From assembly GCA_964429485.1 (NCBI GenBank), contig CAYSBW010000027.1, positions 1-28,652 of the forward strand: DNA of 28,652 bases, given 5' to 3'. Positions 1-8,055 of the stretch are shown piece by piece. The position numbers and the translations under genes are program-made. Each line of letters opens with the position of its first letter. Position 1 is the stretch's first letter. The notes under the pieces are model-generated. The model had not been told where the DNA came from. It ran no database searches and worked only from the letters and a program-made list of their open reading frames with translations. Source of the stretch: JAPLKB01 sp964429485 (GTDB lineage: Bacteria; Desulfobacterota; Syntrophorhabdia; Syntrophorhabdales; Syntrophorhabdaceae).

Positions 1-3
1 AAA

Positions 4-381
4 ATGAATAAAAAGACCATTCTTGTTATTGACGATGAAGAAGATTTCTGCTTCTTCCTTAAACACAATCTTGAAAGATCAGGAAAATACAGAGTATTAA
101 CCGCTGAAAGCGGCCATGATGGAATCAGGCTTGCCAGACAGTATAAACCTGATCTTATATTCCTTGATATTATGATGCCGGGGATGGATGGCGGCGATGT
201 GGCATATAGTCTTTCTGAAGATGAATTGACAAAAAGGATACCGATTGTCTTTCTTACTGCTATTGTTACAAAAGAAGAAATCGGAGAGAATGGGAAATAT
301 ATAGCAGGCAGGGAATACATAGCCAAGCCTGTCACCACAGAATTTATGGTTGAAAAAATAGAGCATTATCTTGCCGCATAA
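4..381 (+). CDS. Single-domain response regulator (CheY/PilH-like receiver)
   Basis: The 125-aa protein is one receiver (REC) domain with no output domain. The acidic pocket is D10/D11, the phosphoacceptor is D55 in the LDIMMPGMDG stretch, the switch threonine is T85, and the conserved lysine is K108 in AKP. Such stand-alone receivers take phosphate from a histidine kinase and act by protein-protein contact, as CheY does, or as intermediates in a phosphorelay. The start ATG lies only 3 nt from the window edge, so its ribosome binding site and any partner kinase upstream cannot be seen. A weak hairpin with a T-run follows the stop, so it probably ends its transcript. The family call is secure; the partner and the process are unknown. 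Confidence 0.92.
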   Translation: MNKKTILVIDDEEDFCFFLKHNLERSGKYRVLTAESGHDGIRLARQYKPDLIFLDIMMPGMDGGDVAYSLSEDELTKRIPIVFLTAIVTKEEIGENGKYIAGREYIAKPVTTEFMVEKIEHYLAA

Positions 382-411
382 AGGGCTGGTAATGCCAGAT
401 ATCCTTTTTTT
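381..411 (+). terminator. Candidate Rho-independent terminator after the response regulator
   Basis: The stretch beginning at the stop codon can fold with CTGG (386-389) pairing to CCAG (395-398) around a TAATG loop. An outer AAGG/CCTT pairing is possible across a small internal loop. A run of T follows (405-411). The stem is short and imperfect, so this is a tentative call. Confidence 0.4.
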
Positions 412-435
412 CACATGCCCTGCTTTATTTTTTTG

Positions 436-464
436 TTAACTTCAAATTTAATGAAGAGTAAAAT
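436..464 (+). promoter_or_regulatory. Candidate sigma70-type promoter for the Cache lipoprotein/permease genes
   Basis: TTAACT (436-441, 4 of 6 to TTGACA) and TAAAAT (459-464, 5 of 6 to TATAAT) are spaced by 17 nt. This would leave a leader of about 110 nt before the ATG at 582. It was found by eye in AT-rich sequence, where chance matches are common. Confidence 0.3.
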
Positions 465-550
465 GTAAACAGATGTGTAGCAAGGATGTCGCCAGGCGTA
501 TAAAAGAAGGTATTCAGCTTTAGAAAAGAACACAATAAGATACATTAAGT

Positions 551-566
551 CTGATAAACTTATTAG
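551..566. repeat. Inverted repeat just ahead of the Cache lipoprotein ribosome binding site
   Basis: CTGATAA (551-557) and TTATTAG (560-566) are inverted copies, one mismatch (a G:U pair in RNA), around a 2-nt spacer. The repeat sits 6 nt before the AGGAGG ribosome binding site. It could be an operator half-site pair or a small leader structure. No regulator is identified. Confidence 0.25.
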
Positions 567-581
567 ATTGTAGGAGGAACT

Positions 582-1514
582 ATGAAAACATTTAAACGAT
601 GGATACATCTAATTGTTTTTCCTGCAATCATGATAACGATTCTGATCTTTGTATATGGTTGTAAGAGCAAATATGAAGATTTGAACCTTGATATCTACCA
701 ATATCGAGATACAAAGGATTTGGTGATCTTTGTCTATGATGCCTCTAAAAAACTTGAAAAAGAAGGTATGAAAAGTCTCAATTATTTCCGAAAAAATCGT
801 GAATTATTCAATACACAGGACTATTACCTTTATATTTATGACATGAGTGGAACAAATATTTACCACGCTGGCATGAAGCAATTGGAAGGGAAAAATCTCT
901 CTGATGTGACCGATAAAAATGGAAAAAATATCCACAATCTTATTTTAGAAGCACTAAAAGACAAAAATAATCCTCATGCATGGATTCATTACTCCTGGTG
1001 GCAAACAGGAAAGTTCTATCCTGTTCCAAAATCATCATGTCATTTTAAAGTTAGAACTCCCGAAGGGAATGAATTGTTTGTAGGCGGGGGGATGAATTAC
1101 CCTCATGAAGAACAGGAATTTATCAGAATTATTGTGGATGATGCCGCCCAATTGCTGGAAGAGAAAGGGATGACGGCACTTAAGGACATAACGAATCCAG
1201 TTTCAAAATATAACTATCGGGATATACGGGTATTTGCATTTCGCCCGAATGGTGCACTATTGATTTCCCCTGCCATCAATAGTGCATTTGCCCAGACGAA
1301 TCTTCTGGATTGTTTCGATGAAGTGGGGCACAAACCCTTTGCTAAAGCTCTCGAAGAACTGCAGCAGGTTGATAGAGCGTGGGAGGTATTTATGGCAAAG
1401 AATAGATATAAAAGAGAGCTTATAAAAAAATCATTATATATTCGTAAACTCAGTTTAGATAAAACTGAAATTTATGTGGCCGCTATTAACGATTTTCCAG
1501 AACCACCATATTAG
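582..1514 (+). CDS. Lipoprotein with two tandem Cache-type sensory domains
   Basis: The 310-aa protein starts with basic residues, a hydrophobic stretch and a lipobox-like VYGC with lipidation at C27, so it is probably anchored in an envelope membrane and faces outward. What follows is an internal duplication. The segment around residues 45-170 (DASKKLEKEGMKSL, then a YIYDMSG strand and a hairpin) is echoed around 180-305 (DDAAQLLEEKGMTAL, then VFAFRPNG). Both halves resemble single-Cache ligand-binding domains usually found in chemoreceptors and histidine kinases. No kinase, methyl-accepting or cyclase domain is attached. AGGAGG sits 5 nt before the ATG. The stop is 13 nt before the next start, so it is very likely co-transcribed with the permease. 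A role in ligand capture or sensing for that permease is inference. Confidence 0.8.
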   Translation: MKTFKRWIHLIVFPAIMITILIFVYGCKSKYEDLNLDIYQYRDTKDLVIFVYDASKKLEKEGMKSLNYFRKNRELFNTQDYYLYIYDMSGTNIYHAGMKQLEGKNLSDVTDKNGKNIHNLILEALKDKNNPHAWIHYSWWQTGKFYPVPKSSCHFKVRTPEGNELFVGGGMNYPHEEQEFIRIIVDDAAQLLEEKGMTALKDITNPVSKYNYRDIRVFAFRPNGALLISPAINSAFAQTNLLDCFDEVGHKPFAKALEELQQVDRAWEVFMAKNRYKRELIKKSLYIRKLSLDKTEIYVAAINDFPEPPY

Positions 1515-1527
1515 GAAAGGGTATTGT

Positions 1528-2892
1528 ATGAAAAAAAATGATAAGGATTATGAGTATTCAGTAAATCAGGTTCCACCTTTGGGGCACCTTTTGATGTCGT
1601 CGGTTCAGCATGTTCTCTTGATGGTGACATCTCTTTCGTTACCAATTCTCTTTGCTGCTCAGATTGATGGAACTCCCAGGTTTGCCGCTACATTAATTAC
1701 TCTATCAATGATTGCCGCAGGCATAGGTTCCATCATACAATCCCTTAGATTGCCTTTCATTGGTTCTGGTTATCTATGCCCGAACCTTTGCGGCCCTTCC
1801 TACTTCAGTCTCTCCTTGTCTGCTGCCTGGGTCGGGGGTATTCCGCTCATGAAAGGGATGATCATCATTACCGGATTATTAGAAATGGCGATAGCCCCGA
1901 TCATTGAAAAACTAAAAAGGATTTTTCCGACATTTATTGTTGGACTGGTAATGGCGATGGTAGGTGTAAGCGTGATCAAACCATCGATCACATCATTTTT
2001 TGGACTTTCATTTCGTGATGATGCGATTCGAAATCTCGATATATTTATAGGAATATTTTCTCTAATGGTGATGGTATTGGCTAATTTGTGGGGCAAAGGA
2101 CTTATCAAAGTATATTGTTTAATCATAGGCATGCTGTCCGGATGGATTCTGGCCCTGATACTTGTCCCTGAATACTGGCACGATCTTTTTACGGTGAGAG
2201 AATTTCCCCTGTTTGCGCTGCCTGCTATTGGACCGGAATTCAAGGGAATCACCTTCGATTTGAAGATGGTGATTCCCTTTGTTATCATTGCTTTAGGAGG
2301 CTCTCTCAAATCATTCGGTAACCTACTGGTTGCTCAGAAAATATCGGAGCCGGAATTAAAAGAAACAAATTTTACTCCTATCAGGAAGGGTCTTATGGCG
2401 GACGGTATTTCCACAGTGCTTGCCGGATTGCTGGGAGGAATGGCGGTCGATACCTCTTCCTCCAATATTGGATTGGCAGGTGCTACAAAAGTTTTAAGCA
2501 GATGGATAAGTGTAGGTGCAGGAGTTATTTTTTTAATTCTGGCTTTTTTCCCCAAATTTGTAACCATTTTATCGATTATGCCAAAACCTGTTTTGGGAGG
2601 ATCTATTATTTTTTCAGGAAGTTTCATGATATGTGCCGGTTTGCAGGAAATGTTCAGTGAAAAATGGGATCCGCGCAAGACCTTCGTTGTCGGAATATCT
2701 CTCTTTTTTGGATTAAGTACAGCATTTCTTCCAGGGCTTTATGCTCGAGCACCTCATTGGATTCAAACCTTTTTTACCGACCCGTTACCTACTACGATAA
2801 TTGTTGCAGTTATCCTTAACCAATTATTCAACCTTGATATTTTGCTTGGGGACTTCAAGAAGCGGAAAACGATTAAACAAACACAAAAATAA
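1528..2892 (+). CDS. NCS2-family (xanthine/uracil-type) nucleobase permease
   Basis: This is a 454-aa, very hydrophobic protein of the nucleobase:cation symporter-2 family, which takes up xanthine, urate or uracil with a proton or sodium ion. Visible marks are the QH pair in the first membrane segment (SSVQHVLLM), the segment-8 region (GGSLKSFGNLLVAQKIS) and the segment-10 signature (DTSSSNIGLAGATKVLSR). The length is normal for the family. An in-frame codon at 1474 lies inside the previous gene; the ATG at 1528 is preferred because AGGAAAGG (1513-1520) precedes it at good spacing. The gene lies directly behind the Cache lipoprotein. The exact substrate cannot be read from sequence. A purine link to the molybdenum hydroxylase some 8 kb away is possible but unproven. 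Confidence 0.88.
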   Translation: MKKNDKDYEYSVNQVPPLGHLLMSSVQHVLLMVTSLSLPILFAAQIDGTPRFAATLITLSMIAAGIGSIIQSLRLPFIGSGYLCPNLCGPSYFSLSLSAAWVGGIPLMKGMIIITGLLEMAIAPIIEKLKRIFPTFIVGLVMAMVGVSVIKPSITSFFGLSFRDDAIRNLDIFIGIFSLMVMVLANLWGKGLIKVYCLIIGMLSGWILALILVPEYWHDLFTVREFPLFALPAIGPEFKGITFDLKMVIPFVIIALGGSLKSFGNLLVAQKISEPELKETNFTPIRKGLMADGISTVLAGLLGGMAVDTSSSNIGLAGATKVLSRWISVGAGVIFLILAFFPKFVTILSIMPKPVLGGSIIFSGSFMICAGLQEMFSEKWDPRKTFVVGISLFFGLSTAFLPGLYARAPHWIQTFFTDPLPTTIIVAVILNQLFNLDILLGDFKKRKTIKQTQK

Positions 2893-2985
2893 CACTTTAT
2901 ATCAATGGAAAAGAGTTGATACTTTTCTTGGTCTTGAAAAGATTAAAATTGTGACTAATTTTATTTTTTAATAAAGGAATACTTT

Positions 2986-3765
2986 GTGAATATTGCTGAA
3001 TTAAAAAAAGCGATATCTTCTTTTCTGGATAATTCAAAAAGCAATATCATACCAGAGTTAGATGGAATAAAAATTTATGATGAACCGATTGTCGGTATTG
3101 CATCAGGATATGATCCATTATTTATTAAATTAAAGGATGGCAACGTAATCGGTGAATTCCACAATACTCCTCATGAATGGTTTCCAGAAGCGGTATCTGT
3201 CATTTCTTATTTCCTCCCGTTTTCTCGTGAAGTAAGAATTTCCAATAGAGCTGATAAAAGAAAACCTTCAACCGGATGGCTTTATGGGAGAGTGGAAGGT
3301 GAATTGGTGAATAATGAGGTAAGAAAAACTATAGCAGAATTTATTTCAGTGTTTGGAGGTAAAACATTTATTCCTTTATTCGAATCTAATTTTAAAATCA
3401 TTGAAAGAAAAAGTAATTGGTCTGAGAGACATGTTGCATTTATTGCAGGATTGGGGACTTTCGGTTTAAGTAAATCGCTTATCACAGAAAAAGGTTGTGC
3501 TGGTAGAATTGGAAGTGTTATTACAAATATTCAATTCCAACCCACAGAAAGAAGGTATAGTGGTATCTATGAATATTGTTCAATGTGCCTGGCTTGTATT
3601 AAAAGATGTCCAGCAAATGCAATTGACCATAATGAAAAAAAACACCAGCCATGTTCTGATTTTTTAGATAAAACAAGGGAAATCTTTGCACCACGCTATG
3701 GATGCGGAAAATGCCAGACGAAAGTTCCCTGTGAAAGTGAGATTCCCCAAAAGGTCTCACGATAG
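2986..3765 (+). CDS. QueG-like iron-sulfur protein (epoxyqueuosine reductase family, short form)
   Basis: The 259-aa protein carries ERHVAFIAGLGTFGLSKSLI (about 147-166), matching the HxAxxAGLGxxGKN-type signature of epoxyqueuosine reductase relatives. A ferredoxin-type cluster motif follows at C198, C201, C204 and C208, and further cysteines at C223, C240, C243 and C249 suit a second 4Fe-4S cluster. QueG itself reduces epoxyqueuosine in tRNA using cobalamin, but it is longer. This shorter double-cluster form is common in anaerobes and usually has no assigned substrate, so I do not name it queG. Translation starts at GTG, with AAAGGA (2973-2978) at suitable spacing. It is 93 nt from the permease and may be a separate transcript. 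Confidence 0.78.
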   Translation: MNIAELKKAISSFLDNSKSNIIPELDGIKIYDEPIVGIASGYDPLFIKLKDGNVIGEFHNTPHEWFPEAVSVISYFLPFSREVRISNRADKRKPSTGWLYGRVEGELVNNEVRKTIAEFISVFGGKTFIPLFESNFKIIERKSNWSERHVAFIAGLGTFGLSKSLITEKGCAGRIGSVITNIQFQPTERRYSGIYEYCSMCLACIKRCPANAIDHNEKKHQPCSDFLDKTREIFAPRYGCGKCQTKVPCESEIPQKVSR

Positions 3766-3772
3766 TCGATTA

Positions 3773-3798
3773 CTACCAGCTTTTATCCGGTCTGGTAG
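3773..3798. repeat. Perfect 7-bp hairpin without a T-run
   Basis: CTACCAG (3773-3779) and CTGGTAG (3792-3798) are perfect inverted copies around a 12-nt loop, starting 8 nt after the QueG-like stop codon. No T-run follows on either strand, so it is not a standard intrinsic terminator. It could protect a 3' end or bind a protein. Confidence 0.4.
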
Positions 3799-3829
3799 CT
3801 GTTGAGTCAAATCAAACGGAACTATGCCT

Positions 3830-3885
3830 TTCCATGGTAAAAGATACCCTACGCTTTTGACAGGTACAATTCCATGAGTAAAAGA
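3830..3885. repeat. Pair of imperfect direct repeats upstream of the C_GCAxxG gene
   Basis: TTCCATGGTAAAAGA (3830-3844) recurs as TTCCATGAGTAAAAGA (3870-3885), differing by one inserted base. The start-to-start distance is 40 nt, close to four helical turns, which would suit a regulator binding two sites on one DNA face. The gene start is at 3950. Apart from these and the hairpin at 3773-3798, I see nothing definite in the 184-nt gap 3766-3949. Confidence 0.35.
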
Positions 3886-3949
3886 CAATTAATTGGATTT
3901 ATCTATTAGACCAACTTACAATAATAGGAAAATTTAAGGAGATTTTGAC

Positions 3950-4435
3950 ATGTCCAGGGTAGAATTGGAAAAAAAGGCTTTTGAATGTTTTAACAATGGT
4001 TTTTGCTGCTCAGAGTCATTATCAATGACGATTATCGATCATTATTCAGAGAACCCGGAGAACTTTCCTGTTAACATTGCATCTGCATTTTGTGGCGGAA
4101 TTGGCAGGACCCATCAGGATATCTGCGGTGCCTTCGCAGGGGCGGTAATTGCAGTTGGCTTTCTATATGGAAAAACAGCACAGGGAGAGGATTTAAGTAA
4201 GGTAAAATCGATCATATCAGAATTTCGCAGGCAGTTCCTTGAGACCTTCGGCTCTAATAATTGTGCGACCATTCTTGAAAAGTTTGGGGAACAGAAAAAC
4301 AATATTAAATGCAAGCATTTGACTGCAAAGGCTACAGGGATGTTGTCGGACATACTGGAACTGGATCAGATGAGAAGCAAACAAAATTATTTCAGAAATG
4401 CATTGACAGACGAAGAATTTAAAAGCAGAAAGTAA
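3950..4435 (+). CDS. C_GCAxxG_C_C family redox protein
   Basis: The 161-aa protein matches the C_GCAxxG_C_C family, small cysteine-rich proteins thought to be redox-active and seen mainly in anaerobes. Visible cysteines are C13, C19-C20 (CCSES), C48 in FCGGIGRTHQ, C59 in the ICGAFAGAVIAVG stretch that corresponds to the GCAxxG core, and the late pair C105 and C121. There is no signal peptide, so it is probably cytoplasmic. AAGGAG (3936-3941) precedes the ATG. Its stop lies only 4 nt from the stop of the converging exonuclease gene, leaving no room for a terminator. The preceding QueG-like Fe-S protein suggests a shared redox theme, but the partner and substrate are unknown. Confidence 0.85.
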   Translation: MSRVELEKKAFECFNNGFCCSESLSMTIIDHYSENPENFPVNIASAFCGGIGRTHQDICGAFAGAVIAVGFLYGKTAQGEDLSKVKSIISEFRRQFLETFGSNNCATILEKFGEQKNNIKCKHLTAKATGMLSDILELDQMRSKQNYFRNALTDEEFKSRK

Positions 4436-4439
4436 TTAT

Positions 4440-5741
4440 TCATATGGATACTTTACCCAGGAGTCGATGAAGGCGATATTCTGCTGCTGTACGTTCTATA
4501 TCGCTCAAGTTTACCTTTTCATTGAGGAGGTTTGTCACAATCCTTAAGGCTTTTCTACATTCCCGCGTATGATGTTCATAGAATTTTGCAAGTTCTTCGA
4601 CTGCAAAAAAATCGTAAGGATTTGATTCAACAAGATTCAACCAAAGACTGGCAGCATCCTCCCAGCGCTTAGATCTTTTGTATATGATGGAAAGCAACTT
4701 TTGTGCATCCGTTGCCACGTCCATATGATGAGATGAAACCAATGTTTCGAGCACTCTTCCGGCTTTTTCAATATCGCCTCGTTCATAAATAAATCCTGCC
4801 AGTTTTAGAAGATCATTATGATTTTTATGCCACAATTGTCCAGTGTCTTCAAAAAGATCAGCCATGTACTTAAGAAGCGCTGCCAATGAAACAACATCAA
4901 GTCTGTTATGTATGAAAACATCTTCAAGCAGTTTTCCATCGCGCAGTCTCAACCAATCGAAATATCGTTGTGGAATTTGAAAACCAGGTATATCACTATT
5001 ACGCTCCACACCCAGGATATGGGTTTCTATGGTTGACAGGCGCGCGTTTTCCAGGCGATGAGCGAGTAACCTCCTGGACAGGTGAAGAAGATCTATTTGC
5101 GGTTTGTTTGTCAGTGTATCCTGACACCGGTTGAGAATAAACCTTGTATTGAGAAGGTTTAGATCGTAGGCTTTGCCGTTGAAAGTTACCAGGAATTTCT
5201 TGCCAGATGTAATCTCGATGAGATATCTCAACACAGCGCCTTCTTCGGAGAAATCCCGCGCAAATAGCTGGTATGTAACGAAAGAACTCCCTTCGAACCA
5301 TCCGAGCCCGATGAGGAAGGGAAATGTGCCTGTGCCTCCCATAAGACCTGTGGTTTCCGTATCCAGGAACAGGCCGTCTGATAACAAGATGTTGTATGTT
5401 ATCTCGAATCCGGCAAGAAAAGCTGTTGCTTCCATGTTCATGTTGACAAAATCGCTAATGCGCCCATTGCCATGGACGGCGCCGGCATTCATTTTTTTCC
5501 GGGACACAAAGAATTTGCCATAAGGTGTTTGCATTTCCTCCCCTATTACAACGTGTTCAAGGGGCATTACATCCCGTTTAGTTATGGGAATAAATGCAGG
5601 GGCTCTTTGTTCCCTGCGGTCCATGATTCTGTTAATCTTCCTGCGGAGTTCACTGGTTTTGTCCTGTTTAGGTGTAGGGACGGATAATGCCGGTTTTGCA
5701 GCATCTCCGGTTAAGCGTGTCAGTCGGTCTTTAAGGCTCAT
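4440..5741 (-). CDS. mrfB: DEDDh exonuclease of the YprB/MrfB type
   Basis: The 433-aa protein has an RNase H-like DEDD exonuclease core. Visible metal ligands are D127 and E129 (FLDTETTG), D193 (FNGKAYDLNLL), and H278 with D282 (HNRLD). The region after about residue 300 is helical and TPR-like (paired LxxLA..YExxGDIEKA patterns). In Bacillus subtilis the homologous pair YprA/YprB (MrfA/MrfB) repairs mitomycin C damage independently of UvrABC, with MrfB as the nuclease. The start ATG overlaps the helicase stop by 4 nt (ATGA), so the two are translationally coupled, as expected for partners. It is the last gene of the minus-strand block and converges on the C_GCAxxG gene. The family call is strong; the repair role is carried over from Bacillus. 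Confidence 0.85.
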   Translation of the reverse strand: MSLKDRLTRLTGDAAKPALSVPTPKQDKTSELRRKINRIMDRREQRAPAFIPITKRDVMPLEHVVIGEEMQTPYGKFFVSRKKMNAGAVHGNGRISDFVNMNMEATAFLAGFEITYNILLSDGLFLDTETTGLMGGTGTFPFLIGLGWFEGSSFVTYQLFARDFSEEGAVLRYLIEITSGKKFLVTFNGKAYDLNLLNTRFILNRCQDTLTNKPQIDLLHLSRRLLAHRLENARLSTIETHILGVERNSDIPGFQIPQRYFDWLRLRDGKLLEDVFIHNRLDVVSLAALLKYMADLFEDTGQLWHKNHNDLLKLAGFIYERGDIEKAGRVLETLVSSHHMDVATDAQKLLSIIYKRSKRWEDAASLWLNLVESNPYDFFAVEELAKFYEHHTRECRKALRIVTNLLNEKVNLSDIERTAAEYRLHRLLGKVSI

Positions 5742-8041
5742 AATTGCCTCATTAGATTAAGGATTTGCAAAGCAGCCTTTTTGGATGAAGGTCCAACTTC
5801 CAACAAAGGTCCCACACACATAGGACAACCATGTTCGCATTGGCAAGAGATAATAACCGATTGAACAGCCTGTATCAACTCGTTGTGCCTTTCGAAAAGA
5901 CTCTCTGAAAACCCGATACCACCGGGATAGGTATCGAAGATAAAGACTGTCGGGTCATAAGCGTCTTCCATGGCGTTTATAGTCTGTCCCGGACTTGTGG
6001 TAATAATCCTGCGACTGTGACCATGGTGTACGTACCATTCACCGCTTTTATCGCCTATGCACCAGTCAACATCGCGGGTATCGGACATGACGAGCATAGC
6101 TGAAATATGATGCATACAATAGGCAAGTCCGAAAAGGCCGTCAATAATATCTGACCGGATGATCTGTAACGAATTGAGCAGGTTCCAAGGAATAGTAAAC
6201 CAGTAACTAGTAGTGTGCATTTCCTTCTCGGGCAGGTTAACATCACCGTATCCGATGTTTTCAGAGGTATAGAACTTGATTTTTTTGTAGCCTACCACCT
6301 TCCGGGACACGTGGACCTCGCCATGTTCCACAATGATTTTTCCTTTCATCTTTTTATCGAAGTCTTCTATGACACGAACACCGGTATAGGTCATGGCATC
6401 GGTGTAGTAATCCACATCAACCTTTCTGACATAAGCCTTCTTGCGCTCCAGGTCTAATTTATCAACGTGGTACTGCTGTGATTCAACCATGTAGATGGCA
6501 TCGTCGTAGACTGCTGTAAAGGCACTGTCCCAGTCAACTTCTGCAATTNNNNNNNNNNTCACTTCATCCGCCGGATAACTCTCTGCTGCCCAGTGCCAGC
6601 GTTTTTCAACCCGGTGAAGCATTCCTTTTTCTTCAAGGTAGGAGAGCAGTTCCATGAGGTCTTCTTTACCGAATTTCTCGCCTTCCTCAAATGGCAGCTC
6701 GAATGCCGCACTCTTGATATGATGGAGCAGGATCAACAGGTTGTCAGGGTTTACCCGGCAATGTTCAGGGGAACGTGTAAAAAAATACTCAGGGTTTTGC
6801 ACAATGAACTGGTCCATGGGGTTGCTTCTCGCAATGAGGATTGCGAGGCTCTGTCCTACCCTGCGTCCTGCCCTGCCTGCCTGTTGCCAGGTACTGGCGA
6901 TTGAACCTGGGTAGCCGACTATAAGACAGGCTTCCAGATCACCGATGTCAATACCAAGTTCGAGGGCGTTAGTACTTACCACGCCCATGATCGTTTTCTC
7001 CCGCAGCCCCTTTTCGATGTTCCGTCTGAGGTTAGGTAAGTACCCGCCGCGATAGCCCGTTACGTAGTGGTCGTTATTGGGAATTTTTGATTTAAAGTTA
7101 TCCTTGAGGTACTTGGTAAGTATTTCAACAGAGAGCCTGCTCGTAGTAAAAGCAATGGTCTGAATCCTGTTTCCTACGAGGTCGCTCATTATATTACGGG
7201 CCGGGGTCATTGATGATTGGCGTATGCCAAGCTCCTTGTTTATAATAGGTGGGTTGTACAGAATAAAGGTTTTGGCTGAGCGTGGAGCACCACTCTCGTC
7301 GATGAGTACAAATTTTTTTTCAATGATATTTTCCGCATGTTCCTTTGGATTTGCCACTGTAGCTGAACAGCAGATAAAAATCGGGTCCTGTCCGTAGAAT
7401 CGGCAGATTCTTCGCAGTCGACGGAATACGTTTGTTACGTGACTGCCGAAAACCCCGCGATAAATGTGAAGTTCATCCACAACTACATACTTCAGGTTGG
7501 AAAAGAGTTTCTGCCATTTGGTATGGTGTGGAAGAATTCCTGCATGGAGCATGTCCGGGTTTGTAACTACCACATGACCTTGCTTACGGATTGCCCGTCT
7601 GGCATCATCCGGCGTATCACCGTCGTAGGTGAATGTCTTGATGTCCGCTTTAAGTTCATTGATAAGGCTATGTATTTCCGTCATCTGGTCATTAGCGAGG
7701 GCCTTTGTTGGGAAGAGATAGATTGCTCTGGTTTCGGGCTCCTCCAAAATGTTCTGAAGAACGGGGATATTATAGCACAAGGTTTTACCACTGGCTGTGG
7801 GTGTAACAAGGATTACATTTTTCTTCTGGTGGACAAGTTCCATGGCATGTGCCTGATGACTATAGAGCTGTTTAATGCCACGTTCTGTAAGTACTTTCTG
7901 TAACGAAGGATATAGCCAATGGGGGTATTGTGCAAAACTACCCTTTGAGACAAGTATATGTCTAATTGATGTTGCGTTTTCCCGGAAACGCGTGTCATTT
8001 TCAGCTCGGGACAACCATTCTGAAAGACTTAAATGAGCCAT
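5738..8041 (-). CDS. mrfA: DEAD/DEAH-box helicase of the YprA/MrfA type, with an assembly gap inside
   Basis: The protein is an SF2 helicase of about 767 aa as read across the gap. Motif I is PTASGKT (81-87), motif II DELH (189-192), motif III SAT (226-228), and motif VI QQAGRAGRR (386-394). A C-terminal DUF1998/MrfA zinc-binding-like region carries four cysteines, CQCEHGCPMC (733-742). This arrangement matches B. subtilis YprA/MrfA, a 3'-5' DNA helicase that acts with the exonuclease encoded next. Ten N at 6549-6558 fall at residues 495-498, straight after SYPADEV; family members normally carry extra residues here, so the true gap is probably longer. The ATG is preceded by GAAGG. The gene starts 65 nt after yjbQ, and overlapping palindromes lie between them. 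Confidence 0.88.
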   Translation of the reverse strand: MAHLSLSEWLSRAENDTRFRENATSIRHILVSKGSFAQYPHWLYPSLQKVLTERGIKQLYSHQAHAMELVHQKKNVILVTPTASGKTLCYNIPVLQNILEEPETRAIYLFPTKALANDQMTEIHSLINELKADIKTFTYDGDTPDDARRAIRKQGHVVVTNPDMLHAGILPHHTKWQKLFSNLKYVVVDELHIYRGVFGSHVTNVFRRLRRICRFYGQDPIFICCSATVANPKEHAENIIEKKFVLIDESGAPRSAKTFILYNPPIINKELGIRQSSMTPARNIMSDLVGNRIQTIAFTTSRLSVEILTKYLKDNFKSKIPNNDHYVTGYRGGYLPNLRRNIEKGLREKTIMGVVSTNALELGIDIGDLEACLIVGYPGSIASTWQQAGRAGRRVGQSLAILIARSNPMDQFIVQNPEYFFTRSPEHCRVNPDNLLILLHHIKSAAFELPFEEGEKFGKEDLMELLSYLEEKGMLHRVEKRWHWAAESYPADEVXXXXIAEVDWDSAFTAVYDDAIYMVESQQYHVDKLDLERKKAYVRKVDVDYYTDAMTYTGVRVIEDFDKKMKGKIIVEHGEVHVSRKVVGYKKIKFYTSENIGYGDVNLPEKEMHTTSYWFTIPWNLLNSLQIIRSDIIDGLFGLAYCMHHISAMLVMSDTRDVDWCIGDKSGEWYVHHGHSRRIITTSPGQTINAMEDAYDPTVFIFDTYPGGIGFSESLFERHNELIQAVQSVIISCQCEHGCPMCVGPLLEVGPSSKKAALQILNLMRQL
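6549..6558. other. Run of 10 N (scaffold gap)
   Basis: Ten undetermined bases join two pieces of the helicase gene. The reading frame is open across them with exactly ten bases, but a fixed-length placeholder does so by chance one time in three. The missing sequence is in frame with any length of 3n+1. Confidence 0.99.
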
Positions 8042-8055
8042 TACAAACCTTCATT

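Noticed and set aside
382..581. A purine or c-di-GMP riboswitch ahead of the Cache lipoprotein/permease genes
   Set aside because: I looked for the conserved cores and found none; only a CGCCAGGCG dyad (490-498) and a promoter-like site are visible.
1800..2678. Open frames of 169 and 114 codons on the minus strand
   Set aside because: They mirror the membrane segments of the NCS2 permease and show no family features or ribosome binding sites.
2907..2929. GAAAAG/CTTTTC hairpin after the permease as a terminator
   Set aside because: The stem is almost all A-T and no T-run follows it.
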